Origin: a bacterium
GTDB lineage: Bacteria > Vulcanimicrobiota > Vulcanimicrobiia > Vulcanimicrobiales > Vulcanimicrobiaceae
DNA: 64,000 bases
Direction: 5' to 3'
Assembly: GCA_028869385.1 (NCBI GenBank)
Contig: JAGWSR010000019.1
Span: 1-64,000, forward strand
Program-made: the position numbers and the translations under genes
Shown: piece by piece, positions 43,201 through 51,683 of the stretch
Position numbering within the stretch: position 1 is the stretch's first letter
How the letters are laid out: each line of letters opens with the position of its first letter
The notes under the pieces: model-generated
What the model was told of the DNA's origin: nothing
What the model saw: only the letters and a program-made list of their open reading frames with translations
The model's database searches: none

Positions 43201-44262
43201 CTACCAGCCGCCGCCGGAGTCGCCGCCTCCGGAGTCGCCCCCGAAGCCTCCGCCCGAGTCGCCGCCGCCCCAGCCGCCGGAGTCACCGCCGCCGAAGCCG
43301 CCGCCGCTCCAGTCGCCCGCGCTCGAGGCGCCCATATCCGGCCCGGAGTCCTGACCCCAGCCGCCGGCGTTGCCGCCGCCCCAGCCGCCGCCTTGGTCGC
43401 CGGGCATCATTTGCTGGCCGCCGCCCTGCTCGATGATCGTCGTACCGCGATTGCCCCCGAACATCTCGTTGCCGAGCCAGGCGCCGCCGAGGCCGCCGAG
43501 CAGGCCGCTCCAGAAGCCGCCGCCTCCGCCGTAGTAGCCGGGGCCGCCGTAGCCGTAGCCGCCCCCGGGCGGATAGCCGGGGCCAGGCATACCGGCGCCG
43601 GGCATGCCCGGGCCGCCCATGCCGGGGCCGCCGTATGAGCGCGGGCCCGACATCGCGCGAAAGATCGAGCGAAGCACGAGATACCCGATGACGAGAATGA
43701 TGATCCACACGAACACGGGGATGTGGCCTCCTGAATTCGAGCGCGCGAGCGTCGACTGCGACGTCGTGGCCGGATAGGTGTTGCTGCGCCCGTTTTGCCC
43801 GAGGTGGGCGCGGAAGACGTCGAGCACGCCGTTGACCGCGGCGGTGATGCCGGCGTCATAATCCTCGGCCTTGAAGAGCGATTCCATCGAGTGCCGGATC
43901 GAAGCGGTCGTGCCGGCCGGGAAGAATTGCGCGGTCGCGGTGCCCGGTACGATGATGTCGCGGCGGTCGTTCTTCGCGATGAAGATCAAGACGCCGTTGA
44001 CGTGCTGCTCGGTAAAGACTTGCTGCGCCGCATTCTGCAGCGTCTCGCCGTTGAGCGAAGGAACGGTGACGACGACGATCGCCTTGCCGGTCTGCGCGTT
44101 GAAGTTCGATATCTTCGCGTTCAACTGCGCGACCGTATCGGGCGAGAACATCTGCGCCCCGTCTTGGATGAAGCCCGCGGCACTCGCGGGCAGGCTGCCG
44201 AGCAGCGTCGCGAGCACGAACGCGGCGAGTGCGCCGAAGCGGTTCATAAGCGTGATCATCAT
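43201..44262 (-). CDS. TPM-domain membrane protein with Gly-rich tail
   Basis: 353 residues. Signal peptide (about 1-29, ending PASAAG), then a TPM domain (FIQDGAQMFSPDTVAQLNAK, TGKAIVVVTVPSL, VLIFIAKNDRRDIIVPG). This is followed by a membrane helix (VFVWIIILVIGYLVLRSIF) and a 150-residue cytoplasmic tail almost entirely of Gly, Pro, Tyr, Trp, Ser and Asp (GGGW, GGFGGG, DSGG repeats). TPM proteins of this type occur beside membrane-quality or LemA-type systems. The phosphatase label of the family is weakly supported and is not claimed here. The tail may be disordered or phase-separating. Confidence 0.88.
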   Translation of the reverse strand: MMITLMNRFGALAAFVLATLLGSLPASAAGFIQDGAQMFSPDTVAQLNAKISNFNAQTGKAIVVVTVPSLNGETLQNAAQQVFTEQHVNGVLIFIAKNDRRDIIVPGTATAQFFPAGTTASIRHSMESLFKAEDYDAGITAAVNGVLDVFRAHLGQNGRSNTYPATTSQSTLARSNSGGHIPVFVWIIILVIGYLVLRSIFRAMSGPRSYGGPGMGGPGMPGAGMPGPGYPPGGGYGYGGPGYYGGGGGFWSGLLGGLGGAWLGNEMFGGNRGTTIIEQGGGQQMMPGDQGGGWGGGNAGGWGQDSGPDMGASSAGDWSGGGFGGGDSGGWGGGDSGGGFGGDSGGGDSGGGW

Positions 44263-44300
44263 CCTCCGAAGCCTCCTATCGTGGCCGAGTCGCCGGTGTT

Positions 44301-44450
44301 TCAGCGGCTCACGAGACGGGTCGCGAGGATTCCGCCCGCCACGCTGAACGTGAAGAGCAGGATGAAGATCCAGACGCCCGCCTTGATCCAGAGCTGGCGG
44401 CGCGTGCGGGCGGCTTTGGTCTCGTGCGTGACGCGTGGGCGGGCGCTCAT
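44301..44450 (-). CDS. 49-residue single-pass membrane protein
   Basis: Reads MSARPRVTHETKAARTRRQL with a basic N-terminus, then one hydrophobic helix (WIFILLFTFSVAGGILAT) and a short RLVSR end. The ATG at 44450 overlaps the rsfS stop by four bases (ATGA), strong evidence that it is translated. It is inside-positive, so the N-terminus should stay in the cytoplasm. It lies between rsfS and the TPM gene in the same operon. No family recognised. Confidence 0.7.
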   Translation of the reverse strand: MSARPRVTHETKAARTRRQLWIKAGVWIFILLFTFSVAGGILATRLVSR

Positions 44451-44785
44451 CCTTGCGCCTGCCGCTTCTCGACTTCGCTCCAGAGGCGTTCGAGATTGTA
44501 GAACTCGCGCTGCTCCGGCGTGAAGACGTGCGCGATCACGTGTCCGAGATCGATCAGAATCCAGTTGCCGTCGGCGTAGCCCTCCATCCGCGCGACCTTC
44601 TGGCCCGCGGCTTCGGCCTTCTCCGCGATTTCGTCGGCGATGGCGCGCGTTTGGATCTTGGAGCGGCCGGTGACGAGCGCGAAGGTGTCGGCGAGAATGG
44701 TGCGTCCGCTCACGTCGATCGTCGTGAAATCTTCGCCCTTTTTGTCGAGTGCGGCGTCGCGGACGACGTCGATCAGGTCAGCGAT
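44447..44785 (-). CDS. rsfS: Ribosomal silencing factor RsfS
   Basis: RsfS binds L14 and stops joining of ribosomal subunits in starvation. The conserved body reads SGRTILADTFALVTGRSKIQ, ARMEGYADGNWILIDLGHVI and HVFTPEQREFYNLERLWS. Family members begin 25-30 residues before the first usable GTG (44713), and exactly that extra segment is present in frame (ADLIDVVRDAALDKKGEDFT). It has no ATG, GTG or TTG. The only start with a correct ribosome site (AGGAG, seven bases) is ATC at 44785, giving 112 residues. It overlaps the yqeK stop by 13 bases. The gene is certain; the start codon is an unusual call. Confidence 0.9.
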   Translation of the reverse strand: MADLIDVVRDAALDKKGEDFTTIDVSGRTILADTFALVTGRSKIQTRAIADEIAEKAEAAGQKVARMEGYADGNWILIDLGHVIAHVFTPEQREFYNLERLWSEVEKRQAQG

Positions 44786-45372
44786 GGTACTTCTCCTCTG
44801 TCCACTTTGAACGTTGCGGCCGCCGCGAGTGTTTGCGGTGCGACCGGAATCTTCTTTCGCTCGAGATACCGGAGCGAGTTGGCGATGACCGCGCGCATCG
44901 CCCCGTGCAGATCGCGGCGGGCGAGCGCCCAGAGTTCGGCGCGTTCGTCATACTCCCGCCCGGGCTCGAGGGCGTCGGCGAGATAGAGCGCGCAGTCGAG
45001 CGGCGACATCTCCGCCGCGCCGACCGTATGCTTGGCGATCGCCGAGAGCACCTCGGGGTCGCGCACCGCGAAGGTTTCGCTCGCGAGGGCGGCGCCGAGC
45101 GGCGCGTGCAGCACGATCGGATGCTCGCGTTCGAACGCGCCGACCGGCAGGCGGCGCGCCTCGCATTCGGCGAGCAGCCGCGGGCCCGGGTAGAGGCGCG
45201 CGAGATCGTGCAGCAGACCCGCCAAACGCGCCTTGCGCGCGTCGAGCCCGTGCTCCATCGCGAGCACTTCGGCGCAGCGAGCGACGCGGATTACGTGCGC
45301 GTAGCGATGCGATTGCCCGAGGTGGTCGCGCACGCGCCCCGCGAGGGCGCGATAGTCGTTGACCGGGCGCAT
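44773..45372 (-). CDS. yqeK: HD-domain hydrolase, YqeK type
   Basis: 199 residues. HD superfamily metal ligands are in RYAHVIRVARCAEVLA, the signature HD in GLLHDLARLYPG, HAPLGAALA and the last aspartate in CALYLADALEPGR. YqeK enzymes split diadenosine tetraphosphate symmetrically to two ADP and are found beside rsfS (and nadD, absent here). ATG 45372 follows the rimI stop by four bases. Confidence 0.92.
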   Translation of the reverse strand: MRPVNDYRALAGRVRDHLGQSHRYAHVIRVARCAEVLAMEHGLDARKARLAGLLHDLARLYPGPRLLAECEARRLPVGAFEREHPIVLHAPLGAALASETFAVRDPEVLSAIAKHTVGAAEMSPLDCALYLADALEPGREYDERAELWALARRDLHGAMRAVIANSLRYLERKKIPVAPQTLAAAATFKVDRGEVPSLT

Positions 45373-45376
45373 GTCG

Positions 45377-45913
45377 TTACTGCAGTCCGGCGCGCAGCGC
45401 GTTGAGGCGCGAGCGATAGAGATCGCCCTTGAGGTTACCCGCCCACATCACGAGCGCGTTCTCGTTGTTGTCGCTATAGTAGCCCTTGCGCGTCGTGACC
45501 GTCGTGAATCCGTACTTGCGGTAGAGCGTCTGCGCGGCGACGTTGCTCTCGCGCACTTCGAGCGTCATCCACGTCGCACCGCGCTCGATCGCTTCGTCGA
45601 GGAGATGCAGCAGCATGATCTCGCCGTATTTGCGCCCGCGGAATCCGGGATCGACGGCGATCGTCGTGACGTGCGAATCCTCGAAGATCACCCAAATGCC
45701 GCCGTACGCGACGATCTTGCCGCCGATGCGCCCGACGAAATAGTGCGCGAGTTTGTTGGTGGTGAGTTCGTTGTAGAACGCGTCGGTCGGCCACGTTGTG
45801 GTGAACGAGGTTTGCTCGATGCGCGTCACCTCGGCGATATCGGCGGCGTTCATGCGCACGATCTCGAGGCGTTCGGGTTCGCCCGCGAGGCGCGGTTCGA
45901 GTTCGGCCTTCAT
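45377..45913 (-). CDS. rimI: Ribosomal-protein-alanine N-acetyltransferase
   Basis: 178-residue GNAT enzyme. VTRIEQTSFTTTWP at the start, HVTTIAVDPGFRGRKYGEIM as motif A for acetyl-CoA (RGRKYG), and ATWMTLEVRESNVAAQTLYRK with YGF as motif B. RimI acetylates the N-terminus of protein S18. The ATG at 45913 overlaps tsaB by four bases. It carries a 15-20 residue N-terminal extension and C-terminal tail (NLKGDLYRSRLNALRAGLQ) beyond the shortest RimI forms. Confidence 0.93.
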   Translation of the reverse strand: MKAELEPRLAGEPERLEIVRMNAADIAEVTRIEQTSFTTTWPTDAFYNELTTNKLAHYFVGRIGGKIVAYGGIWVIFEDSHVTTIAVDPGFRGRKYGEIMLLHLLDEAIERGATWMTLEVRESNVAAQTLYRKYGFTTVTTRKGYYSDNNENALVMWAGNLKGDLYRSRLNALRAGLQ

Positions 45914-46581
45914 CGCGGACGCGCCGTCTTTGCAAAACTCGGAAGCTTCGCCGCGGGCGCTTCGCCGTAGTCGGCGCTCACCGCGTGCGCGCTCGCCGCC
46001 GCACGCGCCGCGCCGGCCGCGAGCGCGACGGCTGCGGCGGGAGGCATGACGAGCGGGGCGACCGGTTTCACGATGGAGCCGCCTTCGGCGAGGGCGGCAA
46101 GCACGTCCTCCGGGGCTCCCACGACGGCAAGCTCCTCGGGCCCATTTGCGGGCAGCACCGCGGCCAAAACCTCGCGTATCGGCCCCGACGCTCGGCGAAT
46201 CGTCGCTCCGTCGCGATAGCGGGCCGAGATGATGCCGGGGCGCCCCACGACGACCGTGAATGCGCGCTCGAGATCGTGCCCGTATTCGAGTGCGTCGAAC
46301 GACGAGACGGGCACCAGGGGCAGCTCCCACGCTTGGGCGAGCGACTTCGCGTAGGCGATGGTAATGCGCAGCCCCGTGAAGCCGCCCGGTCCAATGCCGA
46401 CCGCGAGCCGGTCGAGCTCGTTCGGCGCCACGGCGGCTTCGGCCAGCACCGCGCTGACCGCGCCCAGCCCCGCTTCGAGCGCGACGTTGCCCGCGACGTG
46501 GCGCGTCGCGAGCACGATGCCGTCGCGCACGACCGCAGCCGAAAAGCCGCCGAGCGCGCCCTCGAGCGCGAGGAGCGTCAC
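45910..46581 (-). CDS. tsaB: tRNA threonylcarbamoyladenosine biosynthesis protein TsaB
   Basis: 223 residues. ASKHA-fold N-terminus LLALEGALGGFSAAVVRDG and the signature IGPGGFTGLRITIAYAKSLA, which is diagnostic. TsaB scaffolds TsaD and TsaE in making t6A37 on ANN-decoding tRNAs. The first motif has LLALEGA in place of the usual LAIDTS, a notable variation. GTG 46581 overlaps the tsaE stop (GTGA). TsaD and TsaC are not in the window. Confidence 0.94.
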   Translation of the reverse strand: MTLLALEGALGGFSAAVVRDGIVLATRHVAGNVALEAGLGAVSAVLAEAAVAPNELDRLAVGIGPGGFTGLRITIAYAKSLAQAWELPLVPVSSFDALEYGHDLERAFTVVVGRPGIISARYRDGATIRRASGPIREVLAAVLPANGPEELAVVGAPEDVLAALAEGGSIVKPVAPLVMPPAAAVALAAGAARAAASAHAVSADYGEAPAAKLPSFAKTARPR

Positions 46582-47021
46582 GCGCGTCCGCCCGTCACGG
46601 TCACGCGACGCGGCGCATCGCCCGCGCCTTCGATCAGCACGTCGAACCGGTGTGCCGGGAGCAGCGTCGGCGCGTGCGTCCACCACTCCACGAAGACGAT
46701 CGAGTCACCCGCGAAGGCGTCTTCGAGCCCGAGCTCGGCGAGCTCGCCGGGGTCTTCGATCCGGTAGAGGTCGAGGTGGTCGATCGGCGGCTCGCCCGCA
46801 TAGCGATGCCAGAAGGTGAACGTGGGGCTCGATCCCTGGTCCTCGCCATGTCGGGCGAGCACCGCGGCTCGGACGAAGGTCGTCTTCCCCGCGCCGAGCT
46901 CGCCGCTTAGGGCGATCACGTCGCCCGGCTCGAGCGCCCGCGCGAATTCCGCGGCGAAAGCCTCGAAGGCGGCTTGCGTCGGGAAAGTCTCGCGGAACGG
47001 AACGGCGAACGTCGGGAGCAT
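46578..47021 (-). CDS. tsaE: tRNA threonylcarbamoyladenosine biosynthesis ATPase TsaE
   Basis: 147 residues. P-loop LSGELGAGKTTFVRA, SSPTFTFWHRYAG, DHLDLYRIEDPGELAELGLE and FVEWWTHA: the full TsaE set. The ATG at 47021 is the family-typical start; it overlaps the start of the divergent acidic-protein gene (CATG, 47019-47022), so both ribosome sites lie within the other gene. First gene of the tsaE-tsaB-rimI-yqeK-rsfS-small-membrane-TPM operon. Confidence 0.93.
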   Translation of the reverse strand: MLPTFAVPFRETFPTQAAFEAFAAEFARALEPGDVIALSGELGAGKTTFVRAAVLARHGEDQGSSPTFTFWHRYAGEPPIDHLDLYRIEDPGELAELGLEDAFAGDSIVFVEWWTHAPTLLPAHRFDVLIEGAGDAPRRVTVTGGRA

Positions 47022-47358
47022 GTCGAGCGCCGATTTCGAAGCCGAGCTGCGGCAGTCCGTCCAAGAGAGCCTGGCGCTCTTGCGGGCCGCGGCGAACGAG
47101 GCCAAGGCACGCATCGGCGAGGCGGCTGCGCCGCCCGAGGATGCCTTCTCGGTTGCCGCCTTCGGCGACCACCCCTACGAGCCGGAGCAGCCGCACGACC
47201 CGCGGCCGGCGGTGGATTTCGACCTTCCCGAGCCCGAGGCGGCCTTCGACGCCCCGCGGCCGGATCTGGGCGGCGCACCCGACCAGAGCATCGCCTTCGA
47301 CGACTTTGGGGGCAGCGTCGACGACGACGGCATCCCCGTGTGGGAAGACCCGCCCTAG
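47020..47358 (+). CDS. Acidic hypothetical protein divergent from tsaE
   Basis: 112 residues. An N-terminal helix (SSADFEAELRQSVQESLALL, then RAAANEAKARIGEA) is followed by about 75 acidic, proline-rich and probably disordered residues (repeats of DFDLPEPEAAFDAP type) ending in PVWEDPP. GGGAG lies two bases before the ATG, rather close. The start codons of this gene and tsaE share bases on opposite strands. It could be a helix-plus-tail adaptor, but function is unknown and the gene might be spurious. Confidence 0.5.
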   Translation: MSSADFEAELRQSVQESLALLRAAANEAKARIGEAAAPPEDAFSVAAFGDHPYEPEQPHDPRPAVDFDLPEPEAAFDAPRPDLGGAPDQSIAFDDFGGSVDDDGIPVWEDPP

Positions 47359-47393
47359 CGCGCGAACGTTCCCCCGTTAAACTAGGAGCGCGA

Positions 47394-47438
47394 ATGCGCG
47401 CAGCGGTTGGCCGATTCGCCAGCCGTTCTTCTTTGTAA
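47394..47438 (+). CDS. Possible 14-codon leader peptide before gyrA
   Basis: ATG at 47394 has AGGAG five bases upstream, the best ribosome site of the region, and encodes MRAAVGRFASRSSL before TAA at 47438, seven bases before the gyrA ATG. GyrA itself has only a weak site, so the small frame may couple or tune its translation. This could also be chance. Confidence 0.35.
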   Translation: MRAAVGRFASRSSL

Positions 47439-47445
47439 CGAGCGT

Positions 47446-49950
47446 ATGAATAACGATATCGTCCTACAGGTCAACGTCGAAGATGAGATGCGGGAGAGCT
47501 ACCTCTCCTACGCGATGTCGGTCATCGCGTCGCGCGCTCTGCCCGACGTTCGCGACGGCCTGAAACCCGTGCAACGCCGCATCCTCTACGCGATGCGCGA
47601 CATGGGCATGGACCCGAGCAAGCAGCATCGCAAGTGCGCCGGTATCATCGGCGAAGTGCTCAAGAGCTACCATCCGCACGGCGACAGCTCCGTGTACGAT
47701 GCGCTCGTGCGCATGGCCCAGGATTTTACGCTGCGCTACCCGCTCGTGGACGGCCACGGCAACTTCGGCTCGATCGATCCCGACTCGCCCGCCGCCTATC
47801 GTTATACGGAAGCGCGTCTCGCGCGGCTCTCGACCGAAGTGCTCGCCGACATCGATAAAGAGACGGTTCCGTTCGTCGCCAACTTCGACAATCAGGGAAC
47901 CGAGCCGAGCGTTCTGCCGGGTAAACTGCCGCAGCTGCTCGTGAACGGTTCGAGCGGCATCGCGGTCGGCATGGCCACCAACATTCCGCCGCACAACCTG
48001 AGCGAGATCGCCGACGCGATCGCGCTCCTGCTCGACGAACCGAACGCGAGTGACGACGATCTGCTCGAACTCGTCAAGGGCCCCGACTTCCCGACCGGCG
48101 GCGAGATCCTCGGCATCGACGCGATCAAGCAAGCCTATCGCACCGGACGCGGCTCGATCACGATGCGCGGCAAGGCCGAGATCATCGAGGAGAAGGGCCG
48201 ACACAAGATCGTGATCACGGAGATTCCGTATCAGGTCTACAAGAGCCGCATCGTCGAAGCGATCGCCGACGCGCACCAGGAGAAGCGCATCCAAGGCATC
48301 GCGCGTCTCGACGATCTCTCCAACCGCAAGGGCATGAAGGTCGTCGTCGAGCTGCAGAAGTCGGCGACGCCGAAGGTCGTGCTCAACCAGCTCTTCAAGC
48401 ACACGCCGCTGCAGTCGAGCTTCGGCTTCAACATGCTCGCGCTCGTGCCGGCGGGCGAGCCTCGCGCCGACGGATCGGTCGCGCTCGAGCCGCGCGTGCT
48501 CAACCTGCGCCAGTTGCTCGAGCACTTCATCGAGCATCGCAAAGACGTCGTCACGCGCCGTACGCGCTACGACCTGCGCAAGGCCGAAGAGCGCGCGCAC
48601 TTGCTCGAAGGCTACCGCATCGCCCTCGACAACATCGACGAAGTTATCGAGATCATCCGCGGCAGTCAGACGACCGACGAAGCGAAGACCAAGCTCTCCG
48701 CGCGCTTCGGCCTCTCGGAGATCCAGTCGCAAGCGATCGTGGACATGCGTCTGCGCACGCTCGTCGGCCTGGAACGCCAGAAGATCGAAGACGAGTACAA
48801 CGAGCTCGTGAAACTGATCGCGGAACTGCAAGATATCCTCGCTAGCCCGCGCCGTATCGCCGGCATCGTGAAGACCGAGACGCTCGATCTCAAGAAACGC
48901 TTCGGCGACGAGCGCCGCACCGTGGTGCTGCCCGCCGAGGACGAGATCTCGATGGAGCAGCTCATACCGAACATCGACGTCGTCGTCACCTACACGGTCG
49001 GCGGCTACATCAAGCGCGTATCGCTCGACACGTTCCGCACGCAGAATCGCGGCGGCCGCGGCGTCACGGGCATTTCGAACTTGAAGCGCGAGGACGTCGT
49101 GCGCAACTTCTTCGTGACCAAGACGCACGATCACGTGCTCTTCTTTACGAACAAGGGCCGCGCGTATCGCCTGCGCGGATACGAGATTCCCGATACCACG
49201 CGCACCGCGCGCGGCACGGCGCTCGTGAACCTGCTCACGCTCCCGCCGGGCGAGCACGTCACCGCGGTCTTCCCCATCGATAAGTTCGAAGAGGGACGCT
49301 ACATGGTGATGGTCACGCAACAGGGCGTGATCAAGAAGACCCCGATCTCTGAGTTCGCGAACGTGCGCCGCAACGGCCTCAACGCGATCAATCTCGACGA
49401 CGGCGACGAGTTGCTGGCGGTGGATCTCTCCGACGGCACGCGCGACATCATCCTCGCCTCGACCGGCGGCATGGCGGTGCACTTCAACGAAACCGACGTG
49501 CGTCCGATGGGTCGCAACGCGCGCGGCGTGAAGGCGATGACGCTCGACGAGGGCGACACCATCATCGCGATGGACGTCATCGAACCCGATCGTAAGGAAG
49601 TGCTGCTCGTCACGTCGCAGGCGTTCGGCAAGCGCACGCCGATCGAGGATTACCGTCACACCTCGCGCGGCGGCAAGGGCGTGAAGGCCTTCGCTCGCGA
49701 GCGCGAAGATATCGGCAAGGTCCTGGACCAGATCATGGTCGCGCCGGACGATCAGGTGCTGATGATCACGAGCGGCAATCAGGTCATCCGCTTGAAGGTC
49801 AGCGACATTCGTAAGGCCGGACGCTCGACCAAGGGCGTGCGCCTGCAGCGCCTGGGCGAAGGCGACGAGGTGATCGCGATCACGAACCTCGGCAAGCAAG
49901 CAGAACAAGTCACGGGCATCACGGGTGAGCCCATGGACATCGAGATCTAG
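47446..49950 (+). CDS. gyrA: DNA gyrase subunit A
   Basis: 834 residues, cytoplasmic type IIA topoisomerase subunit that breaks and rejoins DNA. The winged-helix/tower part has the catalytic tyrosine Y120 in [12 protein letters not shown]. The quinolone region [17 protein letters not shown] carries serine at the Ser83-equivalent (S81) and aspartate at the Asp87-equivalent (D85), so it shows no classical resistance change. The C-terminal pinwheel contains the GyrA box QNRGGRG, which distinguishes it from ParC. ATG 46 bases after the possible leader start is used; a TTG at 47407 in the same frame would add 13 poor residues. gyrB is not in the window. Confidence 0.97.
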   Translation: MNNDIVLQVNVEDEMRESYLSYAMSVIASRALPDVRDGLKPVQRRILYAMRDMGMDPSKQHRKCAGIIGEVLKSYHPHGDSSVYDALVRMAQDFTLRYPLVDGHGNFGSIDPDSPAAYRYTEARLARLSTEVLADIDKETVPFVANFDNQGTEPSVLPGKLPQLLVNGSSGIAVGMATNIPPHNLSEIADAIALLLDEPNASDDDLLELVKGPDFPTGGEILGIDAIKQAYRTGRGSITMRGKAEIIEEKGRHKIVITEIPYQVYKSRIVEAIADAHQEKRIQGIARLDDLSNRKGMKVVVELQKSATPKVVLNQLFKHTPLQSSFGFNMLALVPAGEPRADGSVALEPRVLNLRQLLEHFIEHRKDVVTRRTRYDLRKAEERAHLLEGYRIALDNIDEVIEIIRGSQTTDEAKTKLSARFGLSEIQSQAIVDMRLRTLVGLERQKIEDEYNELVKLIAELQDILASPRRIAGIVKTETLDLKKRFGDERRTVVLPAEDEISMEQLIPNIDVVVTYTVGGYIKRVSLDTFRTQNRGGRGVTGISNLKREDVVRNFFVTKTHDHVLFFTNKGRAYRLRGYEIPDTTRTARGTALVNLLTLPPGEHVTAVFPIDKFEEGRYMVMVTQQGVIKKTPISEFANVRRNGLNAINLDDGDELLAVDLSDGTRDIILASTGGMAVHFNETDVRPMGRNARGVKAMTLDEGDTIIAMDVIEPDRKEVLLVTSQAFGKRTPIEDYRHTSRGGKGVKAFAREREDIGKVLDQIMVAPDDQVLMITSGNQVIRLKVSDIRKAGRSTKGVRLQRLGEGDEVIAITNLGKQAEQVTGITGEPMDIEI

Positions 49951-50011
49951 CACGCAACTCAACCCCGCATCTCACGGGTCTTTAGTGACCGGAGGCAATC
50001 GAGAACACAAC

Positions 50012-50338
50012 ATGAGCGCATTGGCAGACGTAACGCAAGGGAACTTTCAAACCGAGGTGCTGCAGAGCAGCGTCCCGGTGCTCGTCGACTTTTGGGCACC
50101 GTGGTGCGGCCCGTGCCGCATGCTCTCGCCCGTGGTCGAGAAGGTCGCGTCGGTGTACACCGGCAAGGCGAACTTCTTCAAGCTCAATACGGACGAGAAT
50201 CCGAGCCTCGCGGGTCAGTACCAGGTCTCGGGTATCCCCTGCCTGATCCTCTTCAAGGACGGCCAGCCGGTCGATCGCATCGTCGGATACGTTCCGCAGA
50301 ATACGATCGAGGCGATGCTCTCCAAGCACGTGGCGTAA
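50012..50338 (+). CDS. trxA: Thioredoxin
   Basis: 108 residues with the classical active site W-C32-G-P-C35 in DFWAPWCGPCRM, KLNTDENPSLAGQY and the cis-proline segment VSGIPCLILFKDG. A third cysteine directly follows that proline. General disulphide reductase in the cytoplasm. GGAGG lies 15 bases before the ATG. It is five bases before selA, so it may be co-transcribed with the selenium genes. Confidence 0.96.
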   Translation: MSALADVTQGNFQTEVLQSSVPVLVDFWAPWCGPCRMLSPVVEKVASVYTGKANFFKLNTDENPSLAGQYQVSGIPCLILFKDGQPVDRIVGYVPQNTIEAMLSKHVA

Positions 50339-50343
50339 AGGGG

Positions 50344-51681
50344 ATGTCCGTGTTCCGCGGCGTGCCCGCGGTGCATACGCTGCTCGAACACCCGTCGGTC
50401 GCGCCCTACGAGTCTCTCGTGGGGCGCGATGCGTTGCGCCGGGCCATCGCCGACGAACTCGACCGCGTGCGCTTGCATCGTGTCGACGAACCGCTCGAAC
50501 TGATCGCGCAGCGCGTCGTCGAGCGACTCGACGCCCTCGCGACACGCGCGCTCGTGCGCGTGATCAACGCCACGGGGACGCTGCTCCACACCAATCTCGG
50601 GCGCTCGCCGCTCGCGTCCGCCGCGCTCGCCGCCGCATCGGAGCTCGGTGAGGGCTACACGAATCTCGAATACGATCTCCTCGCCGGCGAGCGCGGGTCG
50701 CGCTACGAGCGGGCGAGCGTTGCGCTCGCCGAGCTGACCGGCGCGCAGGATGCGGTCGTCGTGAACAACTGCGCCGCCGCGGTGCTCCTGATCGTGGATA
50801 CCTTCGCGCGCGATGCCGAGGTGATCGTCTCGCGCAACCAACTCGTCGAGATCGGCGGCGGCTTTCGGCTCCCCGACGTGCTCGCCCGCAGCGGCGCGAC
50901 GCTCGTAGAAGTCGGCTCCACTAACAAGGTCTATCTGCGCGACGTCGAGACCGCGCTCTCGCCGCGTACCGCGCTCTTGATGCGCTCGCACCGGTCCAAT
51001 TTTTCGATCGAAGGTTTCGTGCACGATGTCGAAGGCGCCGAACTCGTCGCTCTCGGCAAGCGCGCGGGCGTGATCGTGGTGGAGGATCTGGGCAGCGGCG
51101 CCCTCGTGGATCTGCGCGAGTACGGCCTGCCGTACGAACGCACGGTGCGCGATGCGGTCTCCGACGGCATCGGCCTGGTCGCGTTCTCCGGGGACAAATT
51201 GCTCGGCGGTCCACAGGCCGGCATCATCGTCGGCGCGCGTTCGCTCGTCGCGCGCCTGCGCAGCAATCCGCTGATTCGCGCGCTGCGCGTGGACAAAGTG
51301 ACGCTCGCGCTGCTCGCCCGAACCCTGCACCTGCACCGTGCGCGAGAGACGCGCGCGGAGATTCCGTTCTATCGTATGCTCGGTACGTCGTGCGAGGAGC
51401 TGCGCGCGCGTGGAGATGCGTACGCCGCCGCGATTCCCGGAGCCCGGATCGTCGATACGGAGAGCTTCGTCGGCGGCGGGACGCTGCCGCACGCGCGCAT
51501 CCCTTCGGTCGGCATCGCGTTCTCGACGCCGTATCCCGACGCGCTCGCCGAGGCGCTGCGCCGCGCGCGCACGCCGATCGTCGCACGCGTCGGCGACGGC
51601 GCGGTGCTGCTCGATCTGCGTACCGTCGCGCCGAGTGAAGATCGGGCGGTCATCGCCGCGCTCGAACGTCTCGAGGCATAA
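50344..51681 (+). CDS. selA: L-seryl-tRNA(Sec) selenium transferase
   Basis: 445 residues, PLP enzyme turning seryl-tRNA(Sec) into selenocysteinyl-tRNA(Sec) with selenophosphate. Conserved VINATGTLLHTNLGRSPL, NLEYDLLAGERGSRY, VNNCAAAVLL, EDLGSGALVDL and PLP lysine K285 in FSGDKLLGGPQAG. ATG 50344 follows trxA by five bases and ends two bases before selB. The presence of selAB implies that the genome encodes selenoproteins; none was noticed here. Confidence 0.96.
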   Translation: MSVFRGVPAVHTLLEHPSVAPYESLVGRDALRRAIADELDRVRLHRVDEPLELIAQRVVERLDALATRALVRVINATGTLLHTNLGRSPLASAALAAASELGEGYTNLEYDLLAGERGSRYERASVALAELTGAQDAVVVNNCAAAVLLIVDTFARDAEVIVSRNQLVEIGGGFRLPDVLARSGATLVEVGSTNKVYLRDVETALSPRTALLMRSHRSNFSIEGFVHDVEGAELVALGKRAGVIVVEDLGSGALVDLREYGLPYERTVRDAVSDGIGLVAFSGDKLLGGPQAGIIVGARSLVARLRSNPLIRALRVDKVTLALLARTLHLHRARETRAEIPFYRMLGTSCEELRARGDAYAAAIPGARIVDTESFVGGGTLPHARIPSVGIAFSTPYPDALAEALRRARTPIVARVGDGAVLLDLRTVAPSEDRAVIAALERLEA

Positions 51682-51683
51682 GC

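Noticed and set aside
44447-44713. Short 88-residue RsfS from GTG 44713
   Set aside because: It would remove the conserved first helix and strand that are clearly encoded in frame upstream.
47407-47445. TTG start for gyrA at 47407
   Set aside because: It would add 13 residues that GyrA proteins do not have; [15 protein letters not shown] matches the usual beginning.
47464-49962. 832-codon frame antisense to gyrA
   Set aside because: Mirror of gyrA with no domain; composition (Asp/Val/His/Arg) is that of a reversed coding frame.
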